A stretch of 6,739 nucleotides of DNA from Phycisphaerae bacterium. GTDB taxonomy: Bacteria > Planctomycetota > Phycisphaerae > UBA1845 > UTPLA1. Shown piece by piece: positions 1 to 5,984 of the stretch. A program made the position numbers and the translations under genes. Position 1 is the stretch's first letter. Each line of letters starts with the position of its first letter. A model generated the notes under the pieces. It was not told the DNA's origin. It saw nothing but the letters and a program-made list of their open reading frames with translations, and ran no database searches. The DNA is taken from positions 1-6,739 of the forward strand of contig JAFGQA010000246.1 of NCBI GenBank assembly GCA_016935885.1, given 5' to 3'.

Positions 1-88
1 ACTGTGGCACCGGCGTCTCGCCGGTGGTTTTCACGGTCAGGAACGGCGTTTCCGAACCGCTGTTTTCCCTTTTGCCACGGGCTGCTAA
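1..88 (+). repeat. Family I inverted-repeat element, copy A (left end cut by the window)
   Basis: This is the first of three copies of a roughly 106-bp non-coding element; about 18 bp are lost off the left edge. It contains a perfect hairpin (stem CACCGGCG at 8-15, loop TCT, stem CGCCGGTG at 19-26), a conserved core, and the right terminal inverted repeat TTTTGCCACGGGCTGCTAA at 70-88. That 19-mer recurs exactly at 2620-2638 as the opposite end of the inverted copy B. A 45-bp block (20-64) is identical to 6021-6065 in copy C. The end carries a TA (86-87). No transposase is encoded, so it would be non-autonomous. Confidence 0.8.
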
Positions 89-110
89 GGCACTTCACGG
101 TTGGATGCAC

Positions 111-191
111 CTGTGGCACCTGTCTGCGTGCGACGCACGGGCAGGCCGCGGCCAAAGGCGGTGGATTCACGGGCTTTGGTGCCCGTGGCAC
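111..191 (+). repeat. Rearranged or decayed family I copy with a different internal hairpin
   Basis: CTGTGGCAC (111-119) matches positions 2-10 of copy A and 6002-6010 of copy C. After an extra hairpin-like stretch (about 118-145, CCTGTCTG...CGGGCAGG, imperfect), the sequence GGCCAAAGGCGGTGGATTCACGG resembles the copy C segment around 6013-6038 with a few changes. A second hairpin follows: CACGGGC (168-174), a 6-nt loop, GCCCGTG (181-187), then GCAC. I read this as an old family I copy whose central stem-loop was replaced or expanded. Its borders are uncertain. Confidence 0.45.
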
Positions 192-221
192 AGTCGCAGG
201 CAAGCGTGAACTGCTCCAGGG

Positions 222-310
222 GGGTGCCACTGGCAGCTTGTCTGCCAGTGTGAATGCCCCATGCGCCCACCCGATGGACCACACGGGCGGGCAAGAGGCC
301 CGTGGCACCC
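222..310. repeat. Family II inverted-repeat element, copy 1
   Basis: This is an 89-bp element with 31-bp imperfect terminal inverted repeats. The left arm (222-252) begins GGGTGCCACTGGCAGCTTG. The right arm (280-310) ends GAGGCCCGTGGCACCC. The arms match at about 25 of 31 positions when one is reverse-complemented. The left arm matches the reverse complement of the right arm of the second copy (6407-6436) at about 27 of 30 positions, so this is a dispersed family. The 27-bp centre has no coding potential. Confidence 0.7.
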
Positions 311-777
311 GAAATCGAGTGCCGAGGTAGGAGTCCCGGACCAGATCGCTACTTCTGATCGCGGCGGCGATGGCGTTATGATCGGACCGCAAAAATAATC
401 GCGCAACTTCTTTGCACGTTACCTAAGTTGTATCTTAAGGTTGAGTCGGTCAGCATGGCCCGCAGGCAGTGCGACCCGTAACGGAAGCCTGCGACGAAGG
501 ATCAATGCAATCATTCATACTTGAATGGGAGGGTCGTCGCGGACAAAGTCGCAGGTAAACACCACCGACCCTGACGGATCGCCGAAGGGGAAAGGCGCGA
601 CACTCAGTGGCGTCCGGCTCTGGCTGCCTCCTACAGAGCCGGGCGCCCATCTTTTTAATGGCGAATTGCGAATAGGAAATAGCTGATTGCGGGCGCGGCC
701 TGTCAATCGGCCTGCGGATGTAGTCTCTGCGCCCTCCGCGGCTGATCATCTGCAACGACACGCTCTGTTTCGACGCG
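311..777. other. Gene-free stretch between the repeat cluster and the dapL promoter
   Basis: I see no supported protein gene here; the short open frames have no recognisable domain and no good ribosome site. It holds a weak imperfect hairpin (ACCTAAG at 421-427 with CTTAAGGT at 434-441), a possible long-range pairing of AGGGTCG near 530 with CGACCCT near 570, the terminator at 609-656, and an AT-richer patch (651-690) around GCGAATTGCGAATAGG. An untranslated RNA ending at the terminator is possible but unproven. Confidence 0.5.
609..656 (+). terminator. Factor-independent terminator, + strand
   Basis: The arm GGCGTCCGGCTCTG (609-622) pairs with CAGAGCCGGGCGCC (634-647). This gives a 14-bp stem with a single U-G wobble and an 11-nt loop. 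After CATC comes a five-T run (652-656). The T run only suits + strand transcription. No gene is visible upstream, so it would end either an unseen small RNA, a transcript from outside the window, or the unread leader. It also insulates the dapL promoter. The core words CCGGCTCTG and CAGAGCCGG recur at 6504-6552, so it could be a repeat-derived hairpin. Confidence 0.5.
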
Positions 778-807
778 TTGACGCCCTGTTCACCGCCCCT
801 CTAGAAT
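778..807 (+). promoter_or_regulatory. Candidate sigma70-like promoter for dapL-folK
   Basis: TTGACG (778-783) and TAGAAT (802-807) are each one base from the TTGACA/TATAAT consensus, with an 18-bp spacer. This would start transcription near 814 and give a leader of about 70 nt before dapL. It is the best match between the terminator and the gene. It is inferred by motif only, and planctomycete promoters are poorly characterised. Confidence 0.4.
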
Positions 808-874
808 CCCATTCGATGTAATGTTCCTACTACGTCGGCGTATCGACATTCCGATGTCTTGACTCGTCCGCAAC

Positions 875-878
875 GGAG
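875..878 (+). promoter_or_regulatory. Ribosome binding site of dapL
   Basis: GGAG lies 6 nt before the ATG at 885. This supports that start, and the family's usual N-terminus begins at about the same place. Confidence 0.55.
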
Positions 879-884
879 TGCACC

Positions 885-2057
885 ATGCCGTTCAAACGCG
901 CCAAGCGACTTGACCAGCTTCCGCCGTACCTCTTCATCGAGATCGACCTGAAGAAACGCGAGGCCGTCGCCGCCGGCCGGGATGTCATCGACTTCGGCGT
1001 CGGCGACCCGGACAGGCCGACGCCGAAGTTCATCATCGACCGCATGGCCGAGGCCATCTATGACCCGAAGAACCACACCTACCCGTTCGGCGTCGGCGTC
1101 GCAGAATTCCGGGCGGCCGGCGTCGAGTGGCTGGCGAAGCGCTTCGGCGTCACGGTCGATCCGAAGTCCGAATTCCTGACGCTGATCGGCAGCAAGGAGG
1201 GTCTGGGGCACTTGCCCGTGGCGGTGATCAATCCTGGCGACGTCGCCCTGATCCCGACACCGGCATATCCCGTCTACAATGCCGCGACCCTGTTCGCCGG
1301 CGGCGTGCCCTACTTCATGCCATTGACGGAGGAGCACGCCTTCCTACCGGACCTGGATGCCATTCCCGCCGACGCGCTCGACAAGACAGCGCTGATGTTC
1401 CTCAACTATCCGAACAATCCGACCGGCGCGGTCGCGCCGCTGGACTTCTACGAGAAGTGCGTCCACCTGGCCGGACGGCACGACTTCATCATTTGCTCGG
1501 ACGCGCCGTACACGGAGCTGTATTTCGACGACAACGACCGGCCGCATTCCATCCTGGAGGTCCCCGGTGCCAAGGACGTGTGCATCGAGATGCACTCATT
1601 CAGCAAGACGTTCAACATGACCGGCTGGCGGCTCGCGTTCGCCGTTGGGAACGCGGACGTGCTGGCGGCACTGGCGAAGGTCAAGGGCAACATGGATTCG
1701 GGGGCCTTCGCCGCGATTCAGCATGCCGGCGTCGCCGCCTTGCGGGGGTGCGATCATCCAGACATCGCCGGCATTCGGGCGTTGTACAAGCAGCGCCGGG
1801 ACCTGCTCGTGCCCCGTCTGAACGAAATGGGTTTCCACGTCGATGTGCCGCGAGCAACCTTCTACGTCTGGGCGCGGTGTCCGGATGGCTACGACTCGAT
1901 GCGCTGTGCGGCCAAGATGTTGGACGAGGCCGCCGTCGTCGCCGTGCCGGGCGTTGGATTCGGAAAGCCTGGCGACGGATTCGTTCGCTTCAGCTTGACC
2001 GTGGAACGACATCGCATCGTCGAAGCGACCGATCGGCTCGCGAGCCTGAAATGGTGA
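885..2057 (+). CDS. dapL: LL-diaminopimelate aminotransferase
   Basis: This 390-aa fold-type I PLP enzyme probably converts tetrahydrodipicolinate and glutamate to LL-2,6-diaminopimelate and 2-oxoglutarate in the cytoplasm, bypassing the succinylase or acetylase steps of lysine and peptidoglycan synthesis. Visible motifs are DFGVGDPDRPTP (36-47), GSKEGLGHLP (102-111), NYPNNPTG (174-181, with the PLP-contacting Asn178), SDAPYTEL (205-212, with Asp206 and Tyr209 for the cofactor ring), and SFSKTFNMTGWR (238-249, with Lys241 as the Schiff-base lysine). Arg368 in GFVRFSLT is the expected carboxylate-binding arginine. The length is usual for DapL, and no key residue is missing. The GSKEG motif and overall pattern favour DapL over an aspartate or alanine aminotransferase, but those close relatives cannot be fully excluded. 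The ATG has a GGAG site and a plausible promoter. The gene's last 7 bases overlap folK. Confidence 0.85.
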   Translation: MPFKRAKRLDQLPPYLFIEIDLKKREAVAAGRDVIDFGVGDPDRPTPKFIIDRMAEAIYDPKNHTYPFGVGVAEFRAAGVEWLAKRFGVTVDPKSEFLTLIGSKEGLGHLPVAVINPGDVALIPTPAYPVYNAATLFAGGVPYFMPLTEEHAFLPDLDAIPADALDKTALMFLNYPNNPTGAVAPLDFYEKCVHLAGRHDFIICSDAPYTELYFDDNDRPHSILEVPGAKDVCIEMHSFSKTFNMTGWRLAFAVGNADVLAALAKVKGNMDSGAFAAIQHAGVAALRGCDHPDIAGIRALYKQRRDLLVPRLNEMGFHVDVPRATFYVWARCPDGYDSMRCAAKMLDEAAVVAVPGVGFGKPGDGFVRFSLTVERHRIVEATDRLASLKW

Positions 2058-2536
2058 GCGGCAAGCAACACGACGCGTACATCGGTCTGGGCTCGAACAT
2101 GGGCCGGCGCAAGAAGAACGTCGCGGCGGCACTGAACGCGCTCGAGACAACGCGCGAGATCGAGGTCATCCAGGTATCCGGCCTGTACGAGACCGATCCT
2201 GTCGGCGGCCCGGAGGACCAGCCGAGTTTCATCAACGCGGTCGCCCATTTGAAGACCACGTTGAGCCCGGAACGCCTACTCGCGGTTTGCATCAACATCG
2301 AGGAGTCACTCGGCCGCAAGCGCGAGATCCGTTGGGGGCCTCGAACGATCGACCTCGACCTGCTGATCTATGACGAGGAGATCCGCGCCACGCCGGAGTT
2401 GATCCTGCCCCATCCCCTGATGCACGAACGGCGATTCGTGATGGAGCCACTCGTTGAAATCTCCCCGAATCTGGTTCACCCGATGCTCGGTCAAACGGCC
2501 GCGGAGATCCTGGAGGCGCTGCCCCGGGACGGCTAA
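2051..2536 (+). CDS. folK: 2-amino-4-hydroxy-6-hydroxymethyldihydropteridine pyrophosphokinase (HPPK)
   Basis: This 161-aa cytoplasmic enzyme transfers pyrophosphate from ATP to 6-hydroxymethyl-7,8-dihydropterin, the step before dihydropteroate synthase in folate synthesis. Family signatures are in order: GLGSNMG (12-18), YETDPVGGPEDQPSFINAV (46-64), the HPPK signature RWGPRTIDLDLLIYD (94-108) with the metal-binding pair Asp101 and Asp103, and LPHPLMHERRFVMEPL (119-134). The length is normal for a monofunctional FolK. The ATG at 2051 sits inside the end of dapL (ATGGTGA), and no Shine-Dalgarno site is evident, so translation is probably coupled to dapL; the frame is open far upstream, but that part is only dapL read out of frame. 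A GTG at 2054 is an alternative start. The TAA stop lies at the very edge of repeat copy B, so the last residues may have been altered by that insertion. Confidence 0.93.
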   Translation: MVSGKQHDAYIGLGSNMGRRKKNVAAALNALETTREIEVIQVSGLYETDPVGGPEDQPSFINAVAHLKTTLSPERLLAVCINIEESLGRKREIRWGPRTIDLDLLIYDEEIRATPELILPHPLMHERRFVMEPLVEISPNLVHPMLGQTAAEILEALPRDG

Positions 2537-2638
2537 CAGCCCGTGGTAAAAGGGAAAACAGCGGATCGGAAACGCCATTCTTGACCGTAAAAACCACCGG
2601 CGAGACGCCGGTGCCACAGTTTTGCCACGGGCTGCTAA
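2533..2638 (-). repeat. Family I inverted-repeat element, copy B (complete, inverted)
   Basis: This is the only complete copy with both ends well preserved (106 bp), and it is inverted relative to copies A and C. One end is TTTTGCCACGGGCTGCTAA (2620-2638). The other is CTAACAGCCCGTGGTAAAA (2533-2551), matching the reverse complement of the first at 16 of 19 positions. The internal CACCGGCG/CGCCGGTG hairpin with a 3-nt loop is intact (2595-2613). TA occurs at both borders (2534-2535, 2636-2637), as expected of a TA-targeting transposition. It lies between two convergent genes and contains the folK stop, so its fold-back structure could act as a two-way terminator. Confidence 0.8.
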
Positions 2639-2707
2639 CACGACCGCGCAGCGTGCCAGGTCACTGAGTCCACGCGTGTAACCGTTCAACACCGATGCGA
2701 CAGGCCG

Positions 2708-2726
2708 CGCGGACCGAAGGCCCGCG
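2708..2726 (-). terminator. GC-rich hairpin downstream of the 422-aa membrane protein gene
   Basis: On the minus strand CGCGGGCC-TTC-GGTCCGCG forms an 8-bp stem with one U-G wobble and a 3-nt loop, about 40 nt beyond the stop codon. No U run follows, so it is at best a weak terminator or a 3'-end stabiliser. Confidence 0.25.
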
Positions 2727-2766
2727 GTTCTTCTGTGCCGGAAGCGGTCGGCTCAAGCCGTTATGA

Positions 2767-4035
2767 TCACGACGGTGCCAGGCGTGCGGCGATACGCCGC
2801 GCATCCGGTAGGAGCGCCATGAGCATGGCGCTCATGAAGGCCACGGACAAGGCGACGTGCCCGGCGATAACCGCCATGGGGACGGGCCAGTGGCCTTGCT
2901 CGTACACGGTGGCCCCGTGTGAGCTGCGTTCCATCGTGTCCACGAGCGGGGCGTCCAACACGCCACCGGACAGCATGAGCGAGGGCGGGAACTGGGCGTA
3001 CAGATGGACAACCAGCAACACGGCTGGCACGATCCGCGCTCCAGGCCGGCTGAGCAGGGGTTGCAGGCCGTGCAGAAAGACTAGCAGCAGGACCGGCTGG
3101 GCGAGAAAGGCCAGGCGGGCCTTGTCACTACCGCCGAGCAGGGAGAGCAAGCAGCATACGAGGTAGTAGAGCACCCAGCGGTGTTCGCGGACGTACCGCC
3201 TGGCCCCGGGCAGGAGGACCAGGCCGACCAGTGGAAGGCCCAGCGCGTAGACGACGCCGAGCACAGACTTGAACAGATAGCCGGGGTCGGTCAGCAGCCA
3301 GCCCGCGACCGCGAATGCCACGTTCCAGGGCGCGCCGGTCGTGCTGCCGATCGGCGTGATGACAAGACGGAGAGCGGCCCAGACGCCCGCGCAGGCCGCC
3401 AGCGTCAAGCCATAGCGCCATGCCAGCCGACGGGACCAGCCGACCGATTTGATCTCGTAGACCAGGGCGCACACCCAGACGATCGCGCACTGCTCGCGTT
3501 GCAGCATGGCGATCGGCAACAGGACGGCCAGCCAACGGGTCCTGCGAGCCAGCATCAGGTTCAGGCCGACCAGCACGAACAGATACATCAGCGGGTCGAT
3601 ATAGCAGGGGCAGTAAAACGCGAACGCAGGCCCCCAGGCCGACGTGGCCAACAGCAGGCCGCCAAACATGGCGAACGATCGTGAAAGGCCGATCCGCCTT
3701 GCCAGCAAGTGCCAGACTATCAGCACCGAGGCCCAGGTCACCAAGTTCAACAGCCGAAACCGCCAGACAACCGGTCCCGGAAGGCAGGTGCTCAGCAGCG
3801 GCGTGAGCACGCGATAACAGTACGGAGCAACAGGGACGAACGACTCGGCGCGGGCCTCATCCCGGGCCATCGCCGCGTAGTAGATCCCATCGTGACCGCG
3901 GCCGTCGTGCTTCGGCGTGAGCCCGGTCATGCAGAACAGCAGCACCAAGACGGTGGGATAGAGCACCGTCGCGCCGAGCAGGTCCCACCGTTGTGAGACG
4001 ATCCCGTGATGCGTTGGGATGCTCGCGCGATGCAT
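2767..4035 (-). CDS. Multi-pass membrane protein, probable GT-C type glycosyltransferase relative
   Basis: This 422-aa, strongly hydrophobic protein has about 10-11 probable membrane segments (near 18-38, 88-110, 120-142, 147-163, 182-195, 207-227, 256-276, 286-302, 308-325, 333-349 and 388-410). The loop after the first segment carries GHDGIYYAAMARDE (47-60) and then APYCYRVLTPLL (70-81). An acidic, aromatic first outer loop followed by a YR..TPLL-type stretch is typical of uncharacterised bacterial GT-C-like membrane proteins that use lipid-linked sugars. YCPCYIDPLMYL (141-152) and LQREQCAIV (168-176) also fit that pattern. I cannot name a family with confidence. The ATG has AGGAG 10 nt upstream. 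It follows the glycosyltransferase gene on the same strand by 278 bp, so cotranscription is possible but not shown. It could instead be a polymerase- or flippase-like protein. Confidence 0.75.
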   Translation of the reverse strand: MHRASIPTHHGIVSQRWDLLGATVLYPTVLVLLFCMTGLTPKHDGRGHDGIYYAAMARDEARAESFVPVAPYCYRVLTPLLSTCLPGPVVWRFRLLNLVTWASVLIVWHLLARRIGLSRSFAMFGGLLLATSAWGPAFAFYCPCYIDPLMYLFVLVGLNLMLARRTRWLAVLLPIAMLQREQCAIVWVCALVYEIKSVGWSRRLAWRYGLTLAACAGVWAALRLVITPIGSTTGAPWNVAFAVAGWLLTDPGYLFKSVLGVVYALGLPLVGLVLLPGARRYVREHRWVLYYLVCCLLSLLGGSDKARLAFLAQPVLLLVFLHGLQPLLSRPGARIVPAVLLVVHLYAQFPPSLMLSGGVLDAPLVDTMERSSHGATVYEQGHWPVPMAVIAGHVALSVAFMSAMLMALLPDARRIAARLAPS

Positions 4036-4313
4036 CAGGCCATAACTCCTCGCCTGGCAATCGTGGACCCACGCTTGAAAGCCGTGGCCACGGGCCTTGG
4101 TAAGCCCAGGAGGAATGTCGGCTGTTACACGTGGTGAGATACCTTGGGCTGACGAGAATCACGAGCGGCGGGGGCTTATCGGACAGCACGCGTGTATGCC
4201 AAGACGCTTCTGGCGTGAAGCCCGCGGATGGCGAGCGGCACCATTACCTATGCCACCCTGTTTGAAGGTTGTACACGTACGAAGCGAAGGAAGATCTGCC
4301 GGCAGCGCGCAAT
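4036..4313. other. 278-bp spacer between the two minus-strand membrane protein genes
   Basis: No convincing gene is present. It contains a perfect 12-bp palindrome CCGTGGCCACGG (4082-4093), 47-58 bases upstream of the 422-aa gene start, overlapping a small hairpin GGGC/GCCC (4092-4107). Either could be an operator or leader structure for that gene. I found no clear -35/-10 pair on the minus strand. Confidence 0.35.
4046..4050 (-). promoter_or_regulatory. Ribosome binding site of the 422-aa membrane protein gene
   Basis: The minus strand reads AGGAG 10 nt before the ATG at 4035, a slightly long but usable spacing. A nearer ATG at 4043 opens only the two-codon frame ATG-GCC-TGA, whose stop overlaps the real start (TGATG). 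Confidence 0.4.
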
Positions 4314-5984
4314 TCAAAACAAGCCGTTTTCCTGTTCAGGCTGAATGACTGCGGGTACGAACACAACGAACTCGCCTACCCTGTCGATCGCGGTGTACGC
4401 TTCGTGGCCATCCATGCCATCCAGCAATGACTCGTGTATGAACACGCACGATTCCCCGTTCGCTCCAATCTCCAGGACCTGCCCGTCTTGCACGTCGATC
4501 GTCCGCACAGGACGTCGCGAGAGATACGACGCCCCCAACAGCAGAATCTTGCTATTGTGCAAGTCCGGCGTGACACCCACCCACCGTGCACCCGTCGGTG
4601 TGTTTGACACATGCCACCTTCCCAAATCCGACATCGCGGCGAAACGCCGAGCTGCCTTCGCCCGCCGGGCCGGCAATCTCGATTGAACGACGGCCATGCC
4701 ACGAACCTGAACGGCCAGCACCATGAGCAACACCGAAGCCAGGGCGACCCGAACCCACCGCGGCCGCCTTCCCGGATGCCGCCACCAGGACAGGCCGACC
4801 CAAAGCGGGTAACCGACGAGCACCGGAATCAGCGGGGCCACGAATCGGACGCCCTCATCCCACGGCCACAGACACAACACGAGCAGTGTCAGCAAAAGGT
4901 AGGCGTCTACCGGTGAGCGGTATCGAATGAATCGAACGATCGCGACCACCACGAAGAACCCGCCGACCAGCCAGGTCGTCGGCCGATCCAACGGTGGATT
5001 GAAGACTTGCCACCACACCTCCCGTGGCAGCACGGCCTCCTTGAGCGCCTCCAACCGCATCGGGCCGAACATCGCGAGGCGTTCGAGTTGAAGTGCCAAG
5101 CCCGTGGCATTTGTGTGCTCCAATGAGCGGGCGGAGACCCACGTGTCTAGATAGCTGTATTCATGTGGATAGGCGCTCTGGCGAATCTGCCACGCTACAA
5201 ACGGGCCCGTCGAACAGGCCATGAAGATCGCAAGCCACGTTGCCCGGCGGCCCAGCGTCTGGCTCCGGTGGCGCAGGAGCGTGATCGCCATGACCGGCAG
5301 CAGCACGATTCCCATCGACCGAACCATGAACGCCGCGGCCGTCAGCAGGCCGCCCAGCGCGACGTCCGTCCACCTGCTTACGGGCCGGCGCCACCACGAA
5401 TCCATCACAACGAGCACGATCGTGGCGATTGCGGTGAACACCGGTTCCGACAGCGGCGTGGTCGTCAACACGAGCAGCACCGGACTGCTCGCGACGAGCA
5501 GACCTGCCACCCAACCGAGCCGTTCGCCCAATGCCCGGCGGTGCAATAGGTAGGTCATCACACCGGTCACGGCCCAGCAGGCCGAGAAGAGGATTCGCAG
5601 AGCCAGGAACGGCGTCTCCCCAAACACCAACAGCGGGGCGATGATTGCCGGGAACGCCGGTGGCGTCATCATCTCGTGCGGCGGGAAATGCCCGGTCTCC
5701 CAGAGGGTTCGGGCGATCGTCAAGTACCGAAAGACATCCGGCGAGAACGAACACCAATCACCCATGCTCGGAAAGCACGCCAGCAAGGCCACGAGCGCCA
5801 GTCCGGCTGACTTCCACACCACGCCCGCCCGACCGGGCTGCGCGGCGACCGGCGTCCGCTCAAGATGAAGACGCTGCCCCCCTATCAGAACCGTCGGCCG
5901 CGATGCCATTGAAGCAGAACGGGCTCCCATCAGTGCCGTCTTCTGAACCGGGCTGCGGATCAATATTGGAAACCGCCTCAGCAT
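4314..5984 (-). CDS. GT39/ArnT-like membrane glycosyltransferase (GT-C fold)
   Basis: With the start at 5984 this is 556 aa. It probably moves a sugar from a polyprenyl-phosphate donor to an acceptor on the outer face of the cytoplasmic membrane. The first membrane segment is at about 56-72. The outer loop that follows has SPDVFRYLTIARTLWETGHF (81-100), with the GT-C acidic residue Asp83, then the MTPPAFPAIIAPLL stretch (106-119). Family-typical PLSEPVFTAIA (177-187), MVRSMGIVLLP (220-230) and WPWDEGVRFVAPLIPVL (373-389) come later. About 9-10 membrane segments precede a soluble C-terminal domain from about 435. The start is uncertain: 5984 lies on the edge of repeat copy C with no ribosome site, and ATGs at 5930 and 5909 give 538 and 531 aa and are equally plausible. 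The frame stays open to 6236 through the repeat, but that extension reads repeat sequence and looks non-coding. Substrate and acceptor are unknown. Confidence 0.8.
   Translation of the reverse strand: MLRRFPILIRSPVQKTALMGARSASMASRPTVLIGGQRLHLERTPVAAQPGRAGVVWKSAGLALVALLACFPSMGDWCSFSPDVFRYLTIARTLWETGHFPPHEMMTPPAFPAIIAPLLVFGETPFLALRILFSACWAVTGVMTYLLHRRALGERLGWVAGLLVASSPVLLVLTTTPLSEPVFTAIATIVLVVMDSWWRRPVSRWTDVALGGLLTAAAFMVRSMGIVLLPVMAITLLRHRSQTLGRRATWLAIFMACSTGPFVAWQIRQSAYPHEYSYLDTWVSARSLEHTNATGLALQLERLAMFGPMRLEALKEAVLPREVWWQVFNPPLDRPTTWLVGGFFVVVAIVRFIRYRSPVDAYLLLTLLVLCLWPWDEGVRFVAPLIPVLVGYPLWVGLSWWRHPGRRPRWVRVALASVLLMVLAVQVRGMAVVQSRLPARRAKAARRFAAMSDLGRWHVSNTPTGARWVGVTPDLHNSKILLLGASYLSRRPVRTIDVQDGQVLEIGANGESCVFIHESLLDGMDGHEAYTAIDRVGEFVVFVPAVIQPEQENGLF

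Noticed and set aside
24..209. Small ORF starting VVFTVRNGVSEPLFSLLPRA, with a near-identical N-terminus on the minus strand ending near 2597, suggesting a conserved small protein
   Set aside because: The shared peptide is just the translation of the family I repeat; downstream the two frames diverge completely and neither has a ribosome site or domain.
1..310. Possible CRISPR array or tandem repeat
   Set aside because: Repeat units are of different families, unevenly spaced and palindromic, with no regular direct repeat-spacer pattern.
4..330. 108-aa + strand ORF across the repeat cluster
   Set aside because: It crosses two repeat families end to end and has no recognisable domain; repeat arms make long open frames by composition.
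450..761. Minus-strand ORF of 103 aa upstream of dapL
   Set aside because: It runs through the terminator stem and the AT-rich repeat-like patch, with low-complexity Arg/Pro-rich sequence and no family match by eye.
1127..2050. Long upstream extension of folK giving a 469-aa frame
   Set aside because: This part is dapL read in the wrong frame (Arg/Gly-rich); FolK motifs begin only after the ATG at 2051, and 161 aa is the normal family length.
3181..3684. Long Gln/Arg/Asp-rich + strand ORF inside the 422-aa gene
   Set aside because: It is antisense to a clear membrane protein; its polar composition is the expected mirror of hydrophobic codons.
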